DNA from: DATJBC01 sp035515515
Lineage (GTDB): Bacteria; Actinomycetota; Acidimicrobiia; Acidimicrobiales; UBA8190
Direction of reading: 5' to 3'
Length of the DNA: 27,939 nt
Assembly (NCBI GenBank): GCA_035515515.1
Contig: DATJBC010000311.1
Span: 1 to 27,939 of the forward strand
Program-made: the position numbers and the translations under genes
Part shown: in pieces, positions 1-8,151 of the stretch
How the letters are laid out: the number at the start of each line of letters is the position of its first letter
Position numbering within the stretch: the stretch's first letter is position 1
The notes under the pieces: model-generated
The model's input: the letters and a program-made list of their open reading frames with translations, nothing else
Database searches by the model: none
Told to the model about the DNA's origin: nothing

Positions 1-696
1 GATGCCCGTGGTCGCCAGGTCGAGCAACTCGTCGAGCTCACCCCGGGTGAAGGCCATGCCCTCGGCCGTCCCCTGCACCTCGATGAAGCGGCCCGAGCCC
101 GTCATGACGACGTTCATGTCGACCTCGGCCCGGGAGTCCTCCCCGTAGTCGAGGTCCAGCAGGCACGACCCGTCGACCACGCCCACCGACACCGCCGCGC
201 ACGCGTCGGTGAGGGGGTGCGAGGAGACGACGCGGGTCTGCAGGAGTCGGCTGAAGCAGTCGTGCAGGGCGACGTAGGCACCGCAGATCGAGGCGGTGCG
301 CGTCCCCCCGTCGGCCTGCAGGACGTCACAGTCCACGGTGATCTGCAGCTCGCCCACGGCCACGAGGTCGGTGACGGCGCGCAGCGAGCGGCCGATGAGG
401 CGCTGGATCTCATGCGTGCGGCCGGACTGCTTGCCCTTGGCCGCCTCGCGTCCCACGCGCTCGGCGGACGACCCCGGCAACAGCGAGTACTCGGCGGTGA
501 CCCAGCCCTTGCCGCCCCCGCGCAGCCACGGCGGGACGCGGTCCTCCACCGAGGCGGTGCACAGCACCATGGTCCGCCCCATCGAGACGAGCACCGACCC
601 CGGGGCGGCGTCGGTGAAGTCACGCACGAACGACACCGGGCGCAGCTGCTCCACCTCGCGCCCGTCGGGGCGCAGCGTCCGGGGGTCGGCGCTCAC
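1..696 (-). CDS. rph: Ribonuclease PH, C-terminus cut by window edge
   Basis: Phosphorolytic 3'-5' exoribonuclease that trims tRNA 3' ends using phosphate. The 232 visible codons carry the family landmarks: the N-terminal LRPDGRE segment, the SMGRTMVLC strand, the substrate loop ending in SGRTHEIQRLIGRSLRAV, the phosphate-binding GGTRTAS segment, and the DLDYGEDS and DMNVVMTG strands. The family is usually about 240-260 residues, so only about 10 C-terminal residues lie outside the window. I chose the GTG at 694-696 because it gives the standard N-terminus. It overlaps the TGA of the upstream metallo-beta-lactamase gene, which suggests translational coupling. In M. tuberculosis the same neighbour order (murI, Rv1339, rphA) is found. 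No sign of damage. Confidence 0.96.
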   Translation of the reverse strand, partial: MSADPRTLRPDGREVEQLRPVSFVRDFTDAAPGSVLVSMGRTMVLCTASVEDRVPPWLRGGGKGWVTAEYSLLPGSSAERVGREAAKGKQSGRTHEIQRLIGRSLRAVTDLVAVGELQITVDCDVLQADGGTRTASICGAYVALHDCFSRLLQTRVVSSHPLTDACAAVSVGVVDGSCLLDLDYGEDSRAEVDMNVVMTGSGRFIEVQGTAEGMAFTRGELDELLDLATTGI

Positions 697-1424
697 AGCG
701 AGTAGCCGCGTCCCACGGCGGCCACGTCCACGTGCCCGCCGTAGCCGGCCGTGGCCTCCGACAGCACGGCCGCGGCCGTGACGGTGGCCCAGCGGTGCGT
801 GAGCACCAGGCGCCTGGCCCCGGCGCGCCGGGCGTTCTCCCCCGCTTGTCTGCCGCTCATGTGCCCCGCGGTCCCCTCGTGCTCGACGGTGTAGGTGGCC
901 TCGCACAGCGCCAGGTCGAGGCCGGGGCCCAGCGCCGAGAACGACCAGGCCGGACCGGAGTCGGCAGAGTAGCCCACGGACCCCGTGGGGCCGTCGATGC
1001 GCGTGGCCAGGGTCTCGACCGGATGCTCGGTGCGGCTGAAGGCGAGCCGCAGGTCGCCCACCTCCGCCCCGTCACCGTCGCCCACCTCGCGCCAGTCCAG
1101 GATGCCGTCTGTCTCCTGGGCCACCCGGGGCGCGATACCGGGCGCGGCGAACACGGGGATGGGGTCTCTGTCGAAGCCGTAGACCCAGCGCGCCGCGGTG
1201 AGGAAGGCCTCGAGGTCGCTCCAGTGGTCGGCGTGCTGGTGGGAGAGCACGAGCGCCGACAGCGCCAGGGGATCGGTGAAGCGCTGGAGGTTGGCGAAGG
1301 TGCCCGGGCCGGCGTCCATCCACAGAGACGTGCCCGAGCCCCACGAGCGCACCAGGTAGCCGCTCGCCGCGCCGCCGGGCCCGGGGTGGCTGCCGTCGCA
1401 CCCGAGGACGGTCAGGGTGAGCAC
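693..1424 (-). CDS. Metallo-beta-lactamase fold phosphodiesterase, Rv1339-like
   Basis: A 243-residue MBL-fold hydrolase, likely cytoplasmic. The metal-binding HQHADH motif is at residues 62-67. Later ligand candidates are the His of RTEHPVE, the Asp of YSADSGPAW and the His of LTHRW near the C-terminus. The size and the single compact domain match the RNase Z-like / Rv1339 group, whose M. tuberculosis member is reported as an atypical class II cAMP phosphodiesterase. The location between murI and rph is the same as that of Rv1339, which supports orthology. The substrate here is inferred from synteny only; RNase Z-like or other phosphodiester cleavage remains possible. The start is GTG at 1422-1424, one base after the murI stop. 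Its own stop overlaps the rph start. Confidence 0.88.
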   Translation of the reverse strand: MLTLTVLGCDGSHPGPGGAASGYLVRSWGSGTSLWMDAGPGTFANLQRFTDPLALSALVLSHQHADHWSDLEAFLTAARWVYGFDRDPIPVFAAPGIAPRVAQETDGILDWREVGDGDGAEVGDLRLAFSRTEHPVETLATRIDGPTGSVGYSADSGPAWSFSALGPGLDLALCEATYTVEHEGTAGHMSGRQAGENARRAGARRLVLTHRWATVTAAAVLSEATAGYGGHVDVAAVGRGYSL

Positions 1425-1425
1425 G

Positions 1426-2289
1426 TCAGCCCGATGCCGCCCCGGGCCGGGCCCCGGGGGCGGCCCGCCGCGGCGCCGGCGGGGCGGGGGGCCACGCCCG
1501 CGCGGCCACCTCGCCCAGTTCCCCGCCGAAGAGCCGGCTGCCCACCGTGCGGAACCAGCCCACGTCCCCCGACGAGAACACCCGCAGGGTGCCGCCGCCC
1601 TCGCGGGAGGCGCCCAGGCCGCCGTGGCGCAGCACCGCTCGCACCTCGAACGCCGTCTCGTCGGCCGACGACACGAGCACGACGTCGCGCCCCATGACGT
1701 CGCCGATGGTCCGGGCCAGGAAGGGGTAGTGGGTGCAGCCGAGCAACAAGGTGTCGACCCCGGCGTCGCGGACCGGGGCGAGCAGGCGCTCGGCCAGCAC
1801 CGTCACCTGGTCCGAGCGGGTCTCGTCGCGCTCGACGAACTCGACGAAGCCCGGGCACGACGCCGGCACGAGCTCGAGGGGGACGGGGAGGGCGGCGATG
1901 GCCCGCTGATAGGCCCCGGAGCGGATGGTGCCCACGGTGCCCACCACCCCCACGCGGCGGTTGCGGGTGGCACTGGCGAGGGCCCGCACCCCCGGCTCGA
2001 TCACCCCCACCACCGGCACCGCCAGGGCGTCACGCAGGGTGTCGAGGGCGGCGGCCGAGGCGGTGTTGCACGCCACCACGATCAGCTTCACCCCGACGTC
2101 GTCCACCAACCACCGGGCGATCTGGAGCGCGAAGCCCCGCACCTCGTCGAGGTCGCGCGGACCGTAGGGGTAGCGGCCGGTGTCGCCCACGTACACGAGG
2201 TCCTCGTGGGGGGCCAGGTCGATGAGGGCCCGGGCCACCGTCAGGCCGCCGAAGCCGCTGTCGAACATCCCGATGGGCCGGCCGTCCAC
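1426..2289 (-). CDS. murI: Glutamate racemase
   Basis: Interconverts L- and D-glutamate for peptidoglycan, without cofactor, in the cytoplasm. Both catalytic cysteines are visible: Cys74 in ACNTAS and Cys185 in GCTHYPF. The N-terminal FDSGFGG loop (residues 9-15) and the GDTGRYPYG segment (35-43) are intact. At 287 residues it is slightly longer than the usual 260-275 because of a Pro/Ala/Arg-rich C-terminal tail (from about residue 265) that is probably dispensable. The start GTG at 2287-2289 places the FDSG motif at the standard distance. The downstream MBL gene begins one base after this stop, so murI, the MBL gene and rph are probably one transcript. Confidence 0.96.
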   Translation of the reverse strand: MDGRPIGMFDSGFGGLTVARALIDLAPHEDLVYVGDTGRYPYGPRDLDEVRGFALQIARWLVDDVGVKLIVVACNTASAAALDTLRDALAVPVVGVIEPGVRALASATRNRRVGVVGTVGTIRSGAYQRAIAALPVPLELVPASCPGFVEFVERDETRSDQVTVLAERLLAPVRDAGVDTLLLGCTHYPFLARTIGDVMGRDVVLVSSADETAFEVRAVLRHGGLGASREGGGTLRVFSSGDVGWFRTVGSRLFGGELGEVAARAWPPAPPAPRRAAPGARPGAASG

Positions 2290-2367
2290 CGACCCGAGGC
2301 TACGGCACCCGCCCCCGGCGATCCCGCAACCCCGGGGCTGGCGCGCCGCACCGGGGCTCGGCCGCCG

Positions 2368-2712
2368 TCACTCCAGGGGAAGCTGCGGGGCGTCGGCGAG
2401 CGAGGGACGGCCCCCGCGGCGCCCGCCCACGGGGAAGACCTGCTCGGGGAGGAACGACCGCACGCGGTCCTCGCCCGGGCGCCCCCCGATGACCTCGACC
2501 GACTCGGCCCCGTTGCGCTCGTTGCGCACGAACCCGAGGAACCGCCACGTGGCGCCGCGCGGCACGGGCCCGTCGATCTCGACGGGGTCCCCCCGGCGCA
2601 GCCCGCTCCACTCCTCCACGCGCTGGAGGTGCTCGGGAAGCGCCGCGGCGCGGGCCGCCGCCCGGCGCGACCTCTTGGTGGTCCCCTTGCGGCGCGGTGC
2701 CCCGGTGGTCAC
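2368..2712 (-). CDS. Small conserved-looking protein of unknown function
   Basis: I do not recognise a named function. It has 114 residues. The first 25 are very basic (MTTGAPRRKGTTKRSRR), followed by a short beta-rich part (about 35-95) with the pattern GDPVEIDG, WRFLGFVRNERNG, ESVEVIGG and VRSFLPEQVFP. This looks like a small SH3- or OB-like barrel of the kind often annotated as a domain of unknown function in actinobacteria. The basic N-terminus could contact nucleic acid, which is inference only. It starts with GTG at 2710-2712 and lies 37 bases after the bacterioferritin-like gene and 78 bases before murI, so it probably belongs to the same operon. Confidence 0.7.
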   Translation of the reverse strand: MTTGAPRRKGTTKRSRRAAARAAALPEHLQRVEEWSGLRRGDPVEIDGPVPRGATWRFLGFVRNERNGAESVEVIGGRPGEDRVRSFLPEQVFPVGGRRGGRPSLADAPQLPLE

Positions 2713-2749
2713 AGCTGCGCGGTGTGCGACGCGGCGGCGCTCGTGTCCC

Positions 2750-3298
2750 TCAGGCGGGGCTCACCGGTTCGCCGAGGCCCTGCAGCAGGTTGAGCAGGTC
2801 GTCGGCGTGCTCCTCCTCGACGCTCAGGATGTCCTCGATCATGCGACGGGTGGTGGGGTCGTTCGTGCCCAGCCACCGCACGATCTCCTGGTAGGAGGCG
2901 ATGGCCACGCGCTCGGCCACCAGGTCCTCCCGGATCATCTCGATGAGGTCGCTGCTGTGCGCGTACTCGGCGTGGCTGCGCTTGGTGAGGGTGTCGGGGT
3001 TCAGGTCCGGCTCGCCCTGGAGCTGGACGATGCGCGCCGCCACGGTGTCGGCGTGCCCCTGCTCCTCGTTGGCGTGCTGGAGGAACTCGGCGGCCACCGG
3101 GCCGGAGTTGATGCCGTGCGCCATGTAGTAGTGGCGCTTGTAGCGCAGGACGCAGACCAGCTCGGTGGCCAGCACCTCGTTGAGCACGGCGACGACACGC
3201 TCGCGGTCGGCGCCGTAGGCCTCGGTGATCGGGCCTTGGTCCATGTGCTGGCGGGCCTGCTTGCGCAGCGTTTCGATGTCGGTCAGGAATTCGGCCAT
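2750..3298 (-). CDS. Bacterioferritin-like diiron protein lacking the heme methionine
   Basis: A 182-residue four-helix ferritin-like protein, expected in the cytoplasm for iron oxidation or storage. Diiron ligands read in order: Glu46 (ATEL), Glu79-x-x-His82 (EEQGHAD), Glu129 (VAER) and Glu161-x-x-His164 (EEEHAD). This is the full bacterioferritin/ferritin set. In E. coli Bfr the residue after the first ExxH glutamate is the heme ligand Met52; here that position is Gln80, so heme binding as in Bfr is unlikely. I chose the ATG at 3296-3298, which gives MAEFLTDIETL; an upstream in-frame ATG would add 15 atypical residues. It sits directly after cysM in the cysteine-synthesis cluster, where M. 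tuberculosis has a rhomboid gene instead. It could serve iron supply for Fe-S assembly, but that is inference. Confidence 0.85.
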   Translation of the reverse strand: MAEFLTDIETLRKQARQHMDQGPITEAYGADRERVVAVLNEVLATELVCVLRYKRHYYMAHGINSGPVAAEFLQHANEEQGHADTVAARIVQLQGEPDLNPDTLTKRSHAEYAHSSDLIEMIREDLVAERVAIASYQEIVRWLGTNDPTTRRMIEDILSVEEEHADDLLNLLQGLGEPVSPA

Positions 3299-3409
3299 GC
3301 CGCACGCTATACCCCGGTCCCGGCACCTCAGACCGCCGCGCACCGCAGGGATCGGGCCGGCACCGGGGAGCCGGGCCGGGGGCCAGCAGACGGGTCGGAA
3401 GCCGGCGCG

Positions 3410-4357
<948 letters not shown>

Positions 4358-4391
4358 GGAGAGGATGGCGCTCCAGCAGCCCGGAGGGCTC

Positions 4392-4670
4392 TCAGCCCCC
4401 GGCCACCGCCGGCAGGATCGACACCGTGTCCCCGTCGGCGACCTTGGTGTCGAGCTGGTCGAGGTAGCGGACGTCGTCGTCGCCCACGTACACGTTCACG
4501 AACTTGTGCATCGCCCCGTCGGGCGTGAGGACCTGGCCCTCCATGCCCGGATAGGTGCGCACCAGGTCCGCCAGGACCTCGCCGATGGTGGCGCCCTCGG
4601 CGCTCACGACCGACTTCCCGCCGGCGGCGGGGCGCAGGACGGTGGGCAGCCTCACCTCGACGGGCACCAT
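4392..4670 (-). CDS. cysO: Sulfur carrier protein CysO (ThiS/MoaD fold)
   Basis: A 92-residue ubiquitin-like sulfur carrier. It ends in the exact diglycine tail SILPAVAGG, on which a C-terminal thiocarboxylate is formed and then used by CysM to build cysteine. The sequence follows M. tuberculosis CysO closely (PTVLRPAAGG near the N-terminus, KFVNVYVGDDDVRYLD in the middle). The gene lies between Mec+, which releases cysteine from the CysO-Cys adduct, and CysM. A clear Shine-Dalgarno GGGAGG sits five bases before the ATG at 4668-4670. Which adenylyltransferase (MoeZ type) activates it is not visible in this window. Confidence 0.95.
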   Translation of the reverse strand: MVPVEVRLPTVLRPAAGGKSVVSAEGATIGEVLADLVRTYPGMEGQVLTPDGAMHKFVNVYVGDDDVRYLDQLDTKVADGDTVSILPAVAGG

Positions 4671-4762
4671 GACCTCCCTGGTCGGGGCCGGGCGGCCCCC
4701 TCGAACGTCGTGACGCCGGCTACGCCGGGGCCCGCCGATTGTTGACGGACTCAGTCAGCATT

Positions 4763-5170
4763 CTACCGGGGCTCGACCCCCACCGACTCCTCGGCCACGG
4801 TCTCGCCCTGGATGCGGTAGGAGCGCAGGGTGGGATGGGAGTCCCTGAGCGACACCACCACGTAGTGCCAGCCGGGATCGGGTGCCTGGGCGATGTCGGT
4901 GGGTGAGGGGTAGGCGTCGGTGTGGGTGTGGGAGTGGTAGACCCCGATGATCTCGCTCCCCCGCTCCTCGGCGTCACGGTCCGCCCGGAGGTGCTCGGCG
5001 GGGTCGACGGTGTAGAGCTTGGCCGAGGCCGCCACGTTGCGCGTCGGGTAGCACCGGTCGACCAGCCCCGTGGCGGGATCGCCGCTGAGGAGGCCGCACG
5101 CCTCCTCGGGCAGCCCCCGCAGGCAGTGCGCCACGATCTCGCTGTATATGCCGCCGGGCAGCCGCAACAT
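4763..5170 (-). CDS. mec: Mec+ type JAMM (Mov34/MPN) metallopeptidase
   Basis: A 135-residue zinc peptidase that cleaves newly formed cysteine from the CysO-cysteine adduct. The full JAMM signature is present: Glu23 (PEEACG), His79-Ser-His81, then seven residues, Ser89 and Asp92 (AYPSPTD). Length and motif spacing match M. tuberculosis Rv1334. The ATG at 5168-5170 (MLRLPGG) was chosen over a long upstream in-frame extension, which is Arg/Gly/Pro-rich and overlaps the divergent smpB gene. There are 92 bases between its stop and cysO. It is divergent from smpB across a 121-base intergenic region that must hold both promoters. Confidence 0.92.
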   Translation of the reverse strand: MLRLPGGIYSEIVAHCLRGLPEEACGLLSGDPATGLVDRCYPTRNVAASAKLYTVDPAEHLRADRDAEERGSEIIGVYHSHTHTDAYPSPTDIAQAPDPGWHYVVVSLRDSHPTLRSYRIQGETVAEESVGVEPR

Positions 5171-5291
5171 CGCACCGAGGGTACCGGGGCGCCTTCCCGG
5201 CGACGGGGACCGCGGCGGGCCACCCGACGGCGCGCCCGCGCCCCGACGCCCCCAGACCGGCCCGGGGCGCCCGCGGCGGTACCGTGCGGCC

Positions 5292-5834
5292 ATGGCCAAG
5301 GGCCCCGGACGGAGGGCGCCGCGCGAGCACGGCGGCGACGACAGCGTCAAGACCGTGGCCCGCAACCGGCGGGCACGCCACGAGTACGACATCGTCGAGG
5401 TCTACGAGTGCGGAATCGCCCTCCAGGGCAGCGAGGTGAAGTCCCTCCGGGCGGGGCGGGTCACCCTGGCCGACGCCTACGCCCGCATCGAGGGGGGCGA
5501 GGCTTGGCTCCTCGGGGTGCACATCCCTCCCTACGAGCACGCCGCTGGCTTCGGGGCGCACGACCCCGAGCGGCGGCGCAAGCTCCTCCTGCACCGGAGC
5601 GAGATCGACGAGCTGACCGGGCGCACCCAGCAGCAGTCGCTCACCCTCGTGCCCCTGTCGGTGTACTTCAAGGACGGCCACGCCAAGGTCGAGCTGGCCC
5701 TGGCCAAGGGCCGGCGCCTCTACGACAAGCGCCACGCCATCGCCCGCCGCGACGCCGAGCGCGAGGCCGCCCGCGAGGCCCGGGGGGCCGAGGGCAAGAG
5801 CGTGGCCCGGGGGGCGAGCCGCGAGCGCGAATGA
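5292..5834 (+). CDS. smpB: SsrA-binding protein SmpB
   Basis: Binds tmRNA and brings it to stalled ribosomes in trans-translation. It has 180 residues. Family landmarks are ARNRRARHEYDI (about 23-34), GIALQGSEVKSLRAG (41-55), DAYARI (61-66), HIPPYEHA (77-84) and VELALAKGRRLYDKR (133-147). A long Arg/Glu/Ala-rich C-terminal tail (about 148-180) is the part that normally enters the mRNA channel; it makes this protein longer than the usual 155-160 residues, as does a basic N-terminal extension. The ATG at 5292 was chosen because upstream codons give a low-complexity Arg/Pro stretch. The tmRNA gene follows 62 bases downstream, so both partners are adjacent. Confidence 0.96.
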   Translation: MAKGPGRRAPREHGGDDSVKTVARNRRARHEYDIVEVYECGIALQGSEVKSLRAGRVTLADAYARIEGGEAWLLGVHIPPYEHAAGFGAHDPERRRKLLLHRSEIDELTGRTQQQSLTLVPLSVYFKDGHAKVELALAKGRRLYDKRHAIARRDAEREAAREARGAEGKSVARGASRERE

Positions 5835-5874
5835 CCTGCTGGGAGCGCGCGCATCCCGCCGGCGGGGGCGCCGG

Positions 5875-5880
5875 TAGAAT
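5875..5880 (+). promoter_or_regulatory. Probable -10 box of the tmRNA promoter
   Basis: The hexamer TAGAAT lies 16 bases before the mature tmRNA 5' end, which is where a -10 element should be if a short leader is removed by RNase P. No good -35 box is visible at 17 bases upstream; the region there is a GC-rich palindrome (CCCGCCGGCGGG, 5855-5866). ssrA may also be read through from smpB. Confidence 0.5.
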
Positions 5881-5896
5881 GAGAGGACCACAACGA

Positions 5897-6245
5897 GGGG
5901 GTGATCGGTTTCGACTTCGGTCGTCGATTCGGGAGAAGCGAGCCGTGGTCCCCGGAGCCACGTTAAAGAGCCGGGACCAAAAACAAACGCCGAGCCTCAG
6001 CTCGCGCTGGCTGCTTAACAAGTAGCCCGTCCGTCCGGTCTCAGCCCTACAGGCCGGTCACGGGCGTCATCTCGTAGGGCTTACCCGAGCGGTTCTGCCG
6101 ACTGGCCGCCGGGGACACCAAAGGTCGGCTGGGGACCTGTGAGTCCGCCGGCGGCGGCGCAGGACCCGAGATCTAGCCGCCGGCTGCGCTCGGAGAAGGC
6201 CCGATGAGAAGCTGAAGGACGCGGGTTCGATTCCCGCCACCTCCA
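5897..6245 (+). ncRNA. ssrA: Transfer-messenger RNA (tmRNA)
   Basis: Rescues stalled ribosomes and tags the incomplete protein for proteolysis. The 5' end GGGGGTG (5897-5903) pairs with CACCTCC (6238-6244) to form the 7-bp acceptor stem, followed by the discriminator A (6245). The GGTTTCGACTTCGG segment after the stem and the T-arm-like GGGTTCGATTCCC (6223-6235) are standard. CCA is not encoded; the next bases are CGA. The tag reading frame ends at the TAA at 6016-6018. Reading back in frame it gives GPKTNAEPQLALAA from a GGA at 5974, ending in the usual hydrophobic LAA degron. The exact resume codon is inferred by comparison with actinobacterial tmRNAs. A permuted (two-piece) form is excluded because the gene is co-linear. 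Confidence 0.96.
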
Positions 6246-6312
6246 CGACTGGGTGTTCATGAAACGAAGGCCTGAGTGTTCATGAAACCGTTCGACGTGG
6301 CGAGGGGTCCGT
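6238..6312 (+). repeat. ssrA-tail repeat copy R1 (attachment-site-like)
   Basis: The repeat starts inside the last 8 bases of ssrA and continues downstream. Its first 40 bases match copy R3 (from 9873) with about five differences; shared words include TCCACGAC, GGGTGTTCA and GAAACG. Its middle, 6267-6284, matches copy R2 (8046-8063) in 17 of 18 bases, and CGAGGGGTCCG at 6301-6311 is identical to 8084-8094. Repeats that begin at the 3' end of ssrA are the usual trace of integrase-mediated insertion. Here no integrase was found. Confidence 0.6.
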
Positions 6313-6580
6313 TGGCTCCTCCGCCACCCCGATTTGAGCAAGCCCGCCGGCCTTCGGGCCGGCGGCTTTGCATACTCCCTCGCGACCGGCTCATCCCGGC
6401 TACCCATGTCAAGGGCCGGGTGCGTACGCGAATACCCTGGTAATGGCGCGGCGACCACCTTCGGTGTGCGCACGTAGCCGTTGGGGGCGCCGGCTGATCA
6501 CAGAGGGCGTTCTCGGTTCCGATGGGTTGCTCGAGGGCGCCGACAGGGCGCGCGACCTTCCCGCCGACGATGATGATGAG
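6246..6580. other. Non-coding stretch between ssrA and the glycosidase-like gene
   Basis: This 335-base stretch holds the rest of repeat R1 and the hairpin at 6338-6371. From about 6400 to 6580 I see no gene and no clear Shine-Dalgarno. Open frames on the minus strand here are shadows of the tmRNA tail. Confidence 0.6.
6338..6371 (+). terminator. Strong hairpin after ssrA, likely terminator
   Basis: Nine perfect GC-rich pairs (6344-6352 with 6357-6365) close a TTCG tetraloop. After one C-C mismatch the helix goes on for five more pairs (38-42 with 67-71, one of them G-T). The descending arm ends in CTTTGC, so there is only a short T run. A sister hairpin lies at the same distance after repeat R2. 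Confidence 0.6.
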
Positions 6581-7627
6581 ATGGTGACACCTCGGATCCG
6601 GGGAGTGGTCTACGACGCCGGCACGCTCTTTGGTCGCGGCCAGCGCCCCACCCGCCGCCACCTCGACGAGCGTGTCATGCGCCGAGAACTCGAGGTGATC
6701 CGGGACGAACTGCACGCGACCCACGTGCGCGTCGTCGCCAGTGACCCGGCCCGCCTCGACACCGTCGCGGCCGCGGTGGCTGACGCCGGCCTCGGGCTGT
6801 GGTACTCGCCGGCCGTCTTTGACTGCGGGCCCGCAGAGACCATCCGCAATACAGTCGCTATGGCCGGCCACGCCGAGGCACTCCGAAGGCGCCTCGGCGG
6901 GCAGACCACCTTTGTCGCCGCCAGCGAAGCGACCCTGTTCGTGCGCGGGCTCGTGCCCGGCAAACGTCTCACCGACCGCTTCGCACGCATCAAAGCCGAC
7001 CCGTCGCTGCTCCACAGCGGCGACCTCGCCCGCTACCTCACCACGCTCGCCGCCGAACTGCGCTCCGTTTTCGGAGGACTCCTCACCTACGCATCGCTGT
7101 CGTTCGAGCAGCCCGACTGGCGGTCCTTCGACATCGTCGGCGTCGATCACTACCGGGACGACCGGGTGAAGGACCGCTACCTGGAGATGCTGGAACCGCA
7201 TCTCGCGACCGGGCTCCCGGTGGTGGTGAGCGAGGTCGGGATGCGCACCTACGCCGGAGCCTCAGCGTCCGGGGCGCTCGGGTTCGGGATCACCGACACC
7301 ACCAGCTTCGTGCTCCATCAGCTCTTTGGGCGGCTCGTGCGAGTACGCAACAAGCCCGGCTACATCCGCGATGAGGCGGGCCAGGCCAGCGAGCTGGACG
7401 AGACGCTCAGCATCCTCGAGGGCTCCGCTGTCGCCGGTTGGTTCCTCGCGTCCTTCTCGGCGCCGGACACCTTCTACGACGACGACCCACGCTATGACCG
7501 GGACATGGACGGCATGAGCCTGGTCAAAGGACTCCCCGACGGGACAGAGTCCCAGCGCTGGCCCGGAGAGCGTTACGACGCCAAAGCCGCGTTCGACGTC
7601 GTCGCAGGCCACTACGGCAACCCCTGA
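6581..7627 (+). CDS. TIM-barrel glycoside-hydrolase-like protein (often misnamed abortive infection protein)
   Basis: A 348-residue soluble protein. It follows the actinobacterial family that begins RG(V)NYD and is frequently labelled abortive infection protein, although the fold is a beta/alpha barrel resembling glycoside hydrolases of the GH5/GH42 kind. Two conserved acidic residues sit where acid/base and nucleophile are expected: Glu116 (AASEATLF) and Glu218 (VVSEVGMRTYAG). Other family marks are RRELEVIRDELHATHVRV (34-51), LTYASLSFEQPDW (168-180), FDIVGVDHYRDD (183-194) and a C-terminal DDPRYDRDMDGMSLVK. No signal peptide is seen. ATG 6581 (MVTPRIRG) is chosen because the family N-terminus starts just there; GTG 6584 is possible. 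The substrate is unknown. It sits alone in the possible ssrA island. Confidence 0.82.
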   Translation: MVTPRIRGVVYDAGTLFGRGQRPTRRHLDERVMRRELEVIRDELHATHVRVVASDPARLDTVAAAVADAGLGLWYSPAVFDCGPAETIRNTVAMAGHAEALRRRLGGQTTFVAASEATLFVRGLVPGKRLTDRFARIKADPSLLHSGDLARYLTTLAAELRSVFGGLLTYASLSFEQPDWRSFDIVGVDHYRDDRVKDRYLEMLEPHLATGLPVVVSEVGMRTYAGASASGALGFGITDTTSFVLHQLFGRLVRVRNKPGYIRDEAGQASELDETLSILEGSAVAGWFLASFSAPDTFYDDDPRYDRDMDGMSLVKGLPDGTESQRWPGERYDAKAAFDVVAGHYGNP

Positions 7628-7763
7628 CCCGGTCGACCGCCAGGAAGCAACCCGATCGACGACCCTCCAACACGGCGCCCTGTGCCCCGGTGCCGGGCCG
7701 GGACCCGGCGACGACCGTGACCCCCACACCCCGCCTCGCCGAACGGGTCGGACGCTCCGACTG

Positions 7764-7779
7764 GCGGAAGCGCTTCCGC
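7764..7779. promoter_or_regulatory. LacI-type palindrome GCGGAAGCGCTTCCGC
   Basis: A perfect 16-bp inverted repeat centred on the C-G step of AAGCGCTT, the core found in many LacI-family operators that control sugar genes. It is 137 bases after the glycosidase-like gene, with no start codon nearby downstream and no lacI-type gene in the window. It may be an orphan operator or chance in GC-rich DNA. Confidence 0.35.
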
Positions 7780-8016
7780 GCGCCGTCGCTCGGAGCTCCA
7801 GATGAAACGCATCTCGAGCGCCCCCTGAGCGGCGGATGGGCAGCGTCGGGCCGATCGGATTCGGCGATTTGTCACTGCGGCGGGAGACGTTGGGGCAGCG
7901 CATAATCGCGGCCCGTTCGACGGCGAGTGGTCGATCTGACCGATCGAACATGCCGGATCGAGAGTGCCGCGGCCGTCACCAGACCCGCACTGTGATGCGC
8001 ACCTAGCCGTCTGCCG

Positions 8017-8096
8017 GACTCCACGGGGCTCCGGGCCTCTATCGAAAGGCCTGAGTGCTCATGGAGCCCTCCGTTTGAGGCGTCGAGGGGTCCGAA
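8017..8096 (+). repeat. ssrA-tail repeat copy R2
   Basis: A diverged copy of the sequence downstream of ssrA. 8046-8063 matches R1 6267-6284 in 17 of 18 bases, 8084-8094 is identical to R1 6301-6311, and GAGCCCTCCGT (8064-8074) is identical to R3 9918-9928. It is followed, at the same 27-base distance as in R1, by a hairpin. The left edge is less sure. Confidence 0.6.
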
Positions 8097-8121
8097 CGAC
8101 CCCCGCCGCTTCGATTCGTGC

Positions 8122-8149
8122 AAGTCGCCGGCCCTCGGGCCGGCGACTT
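8122..8149 (+). terminator. Hairpin after repeat R2
   Basis: Twelve perfect base pairs (8122-8133 with 8138-8149) around a CTCG loop. Compared with the hairpin at 6338-6371 the stem differs at paired positions in a compensating way (T-A here, C-G there), so the pairing has been kept. It could terminate transcripts from the glycosidase-like gene, although it lies 495 bases after its stop. Confidence 0.5.
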
Positions 8150-8151
8150 CA

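Noticed and set aside
4742..4771. Plus-strand TTGACG with a T-rich box, as a promoter antisense to mec
   Set aside because: No gene or RNA follows on that strand, and the box overlaps the mec stop codon; a chance match is more likely.
6081..6473. 130-residue open frame on the minus strand containing WRWRESNPRPS
   Set aside because: It is the well-known spurious translation of the antisense of a tRNA-like 3' end (here the tmRNA tail).
6581..7627. Calling the glycosidase-like gene a phage abortive-infection gene
   Set aside because: The label comes from annotation habit; the visible sequence supports a TIM-barrel with glycosidase-type Glu residues and there is no other defence gene nearby.
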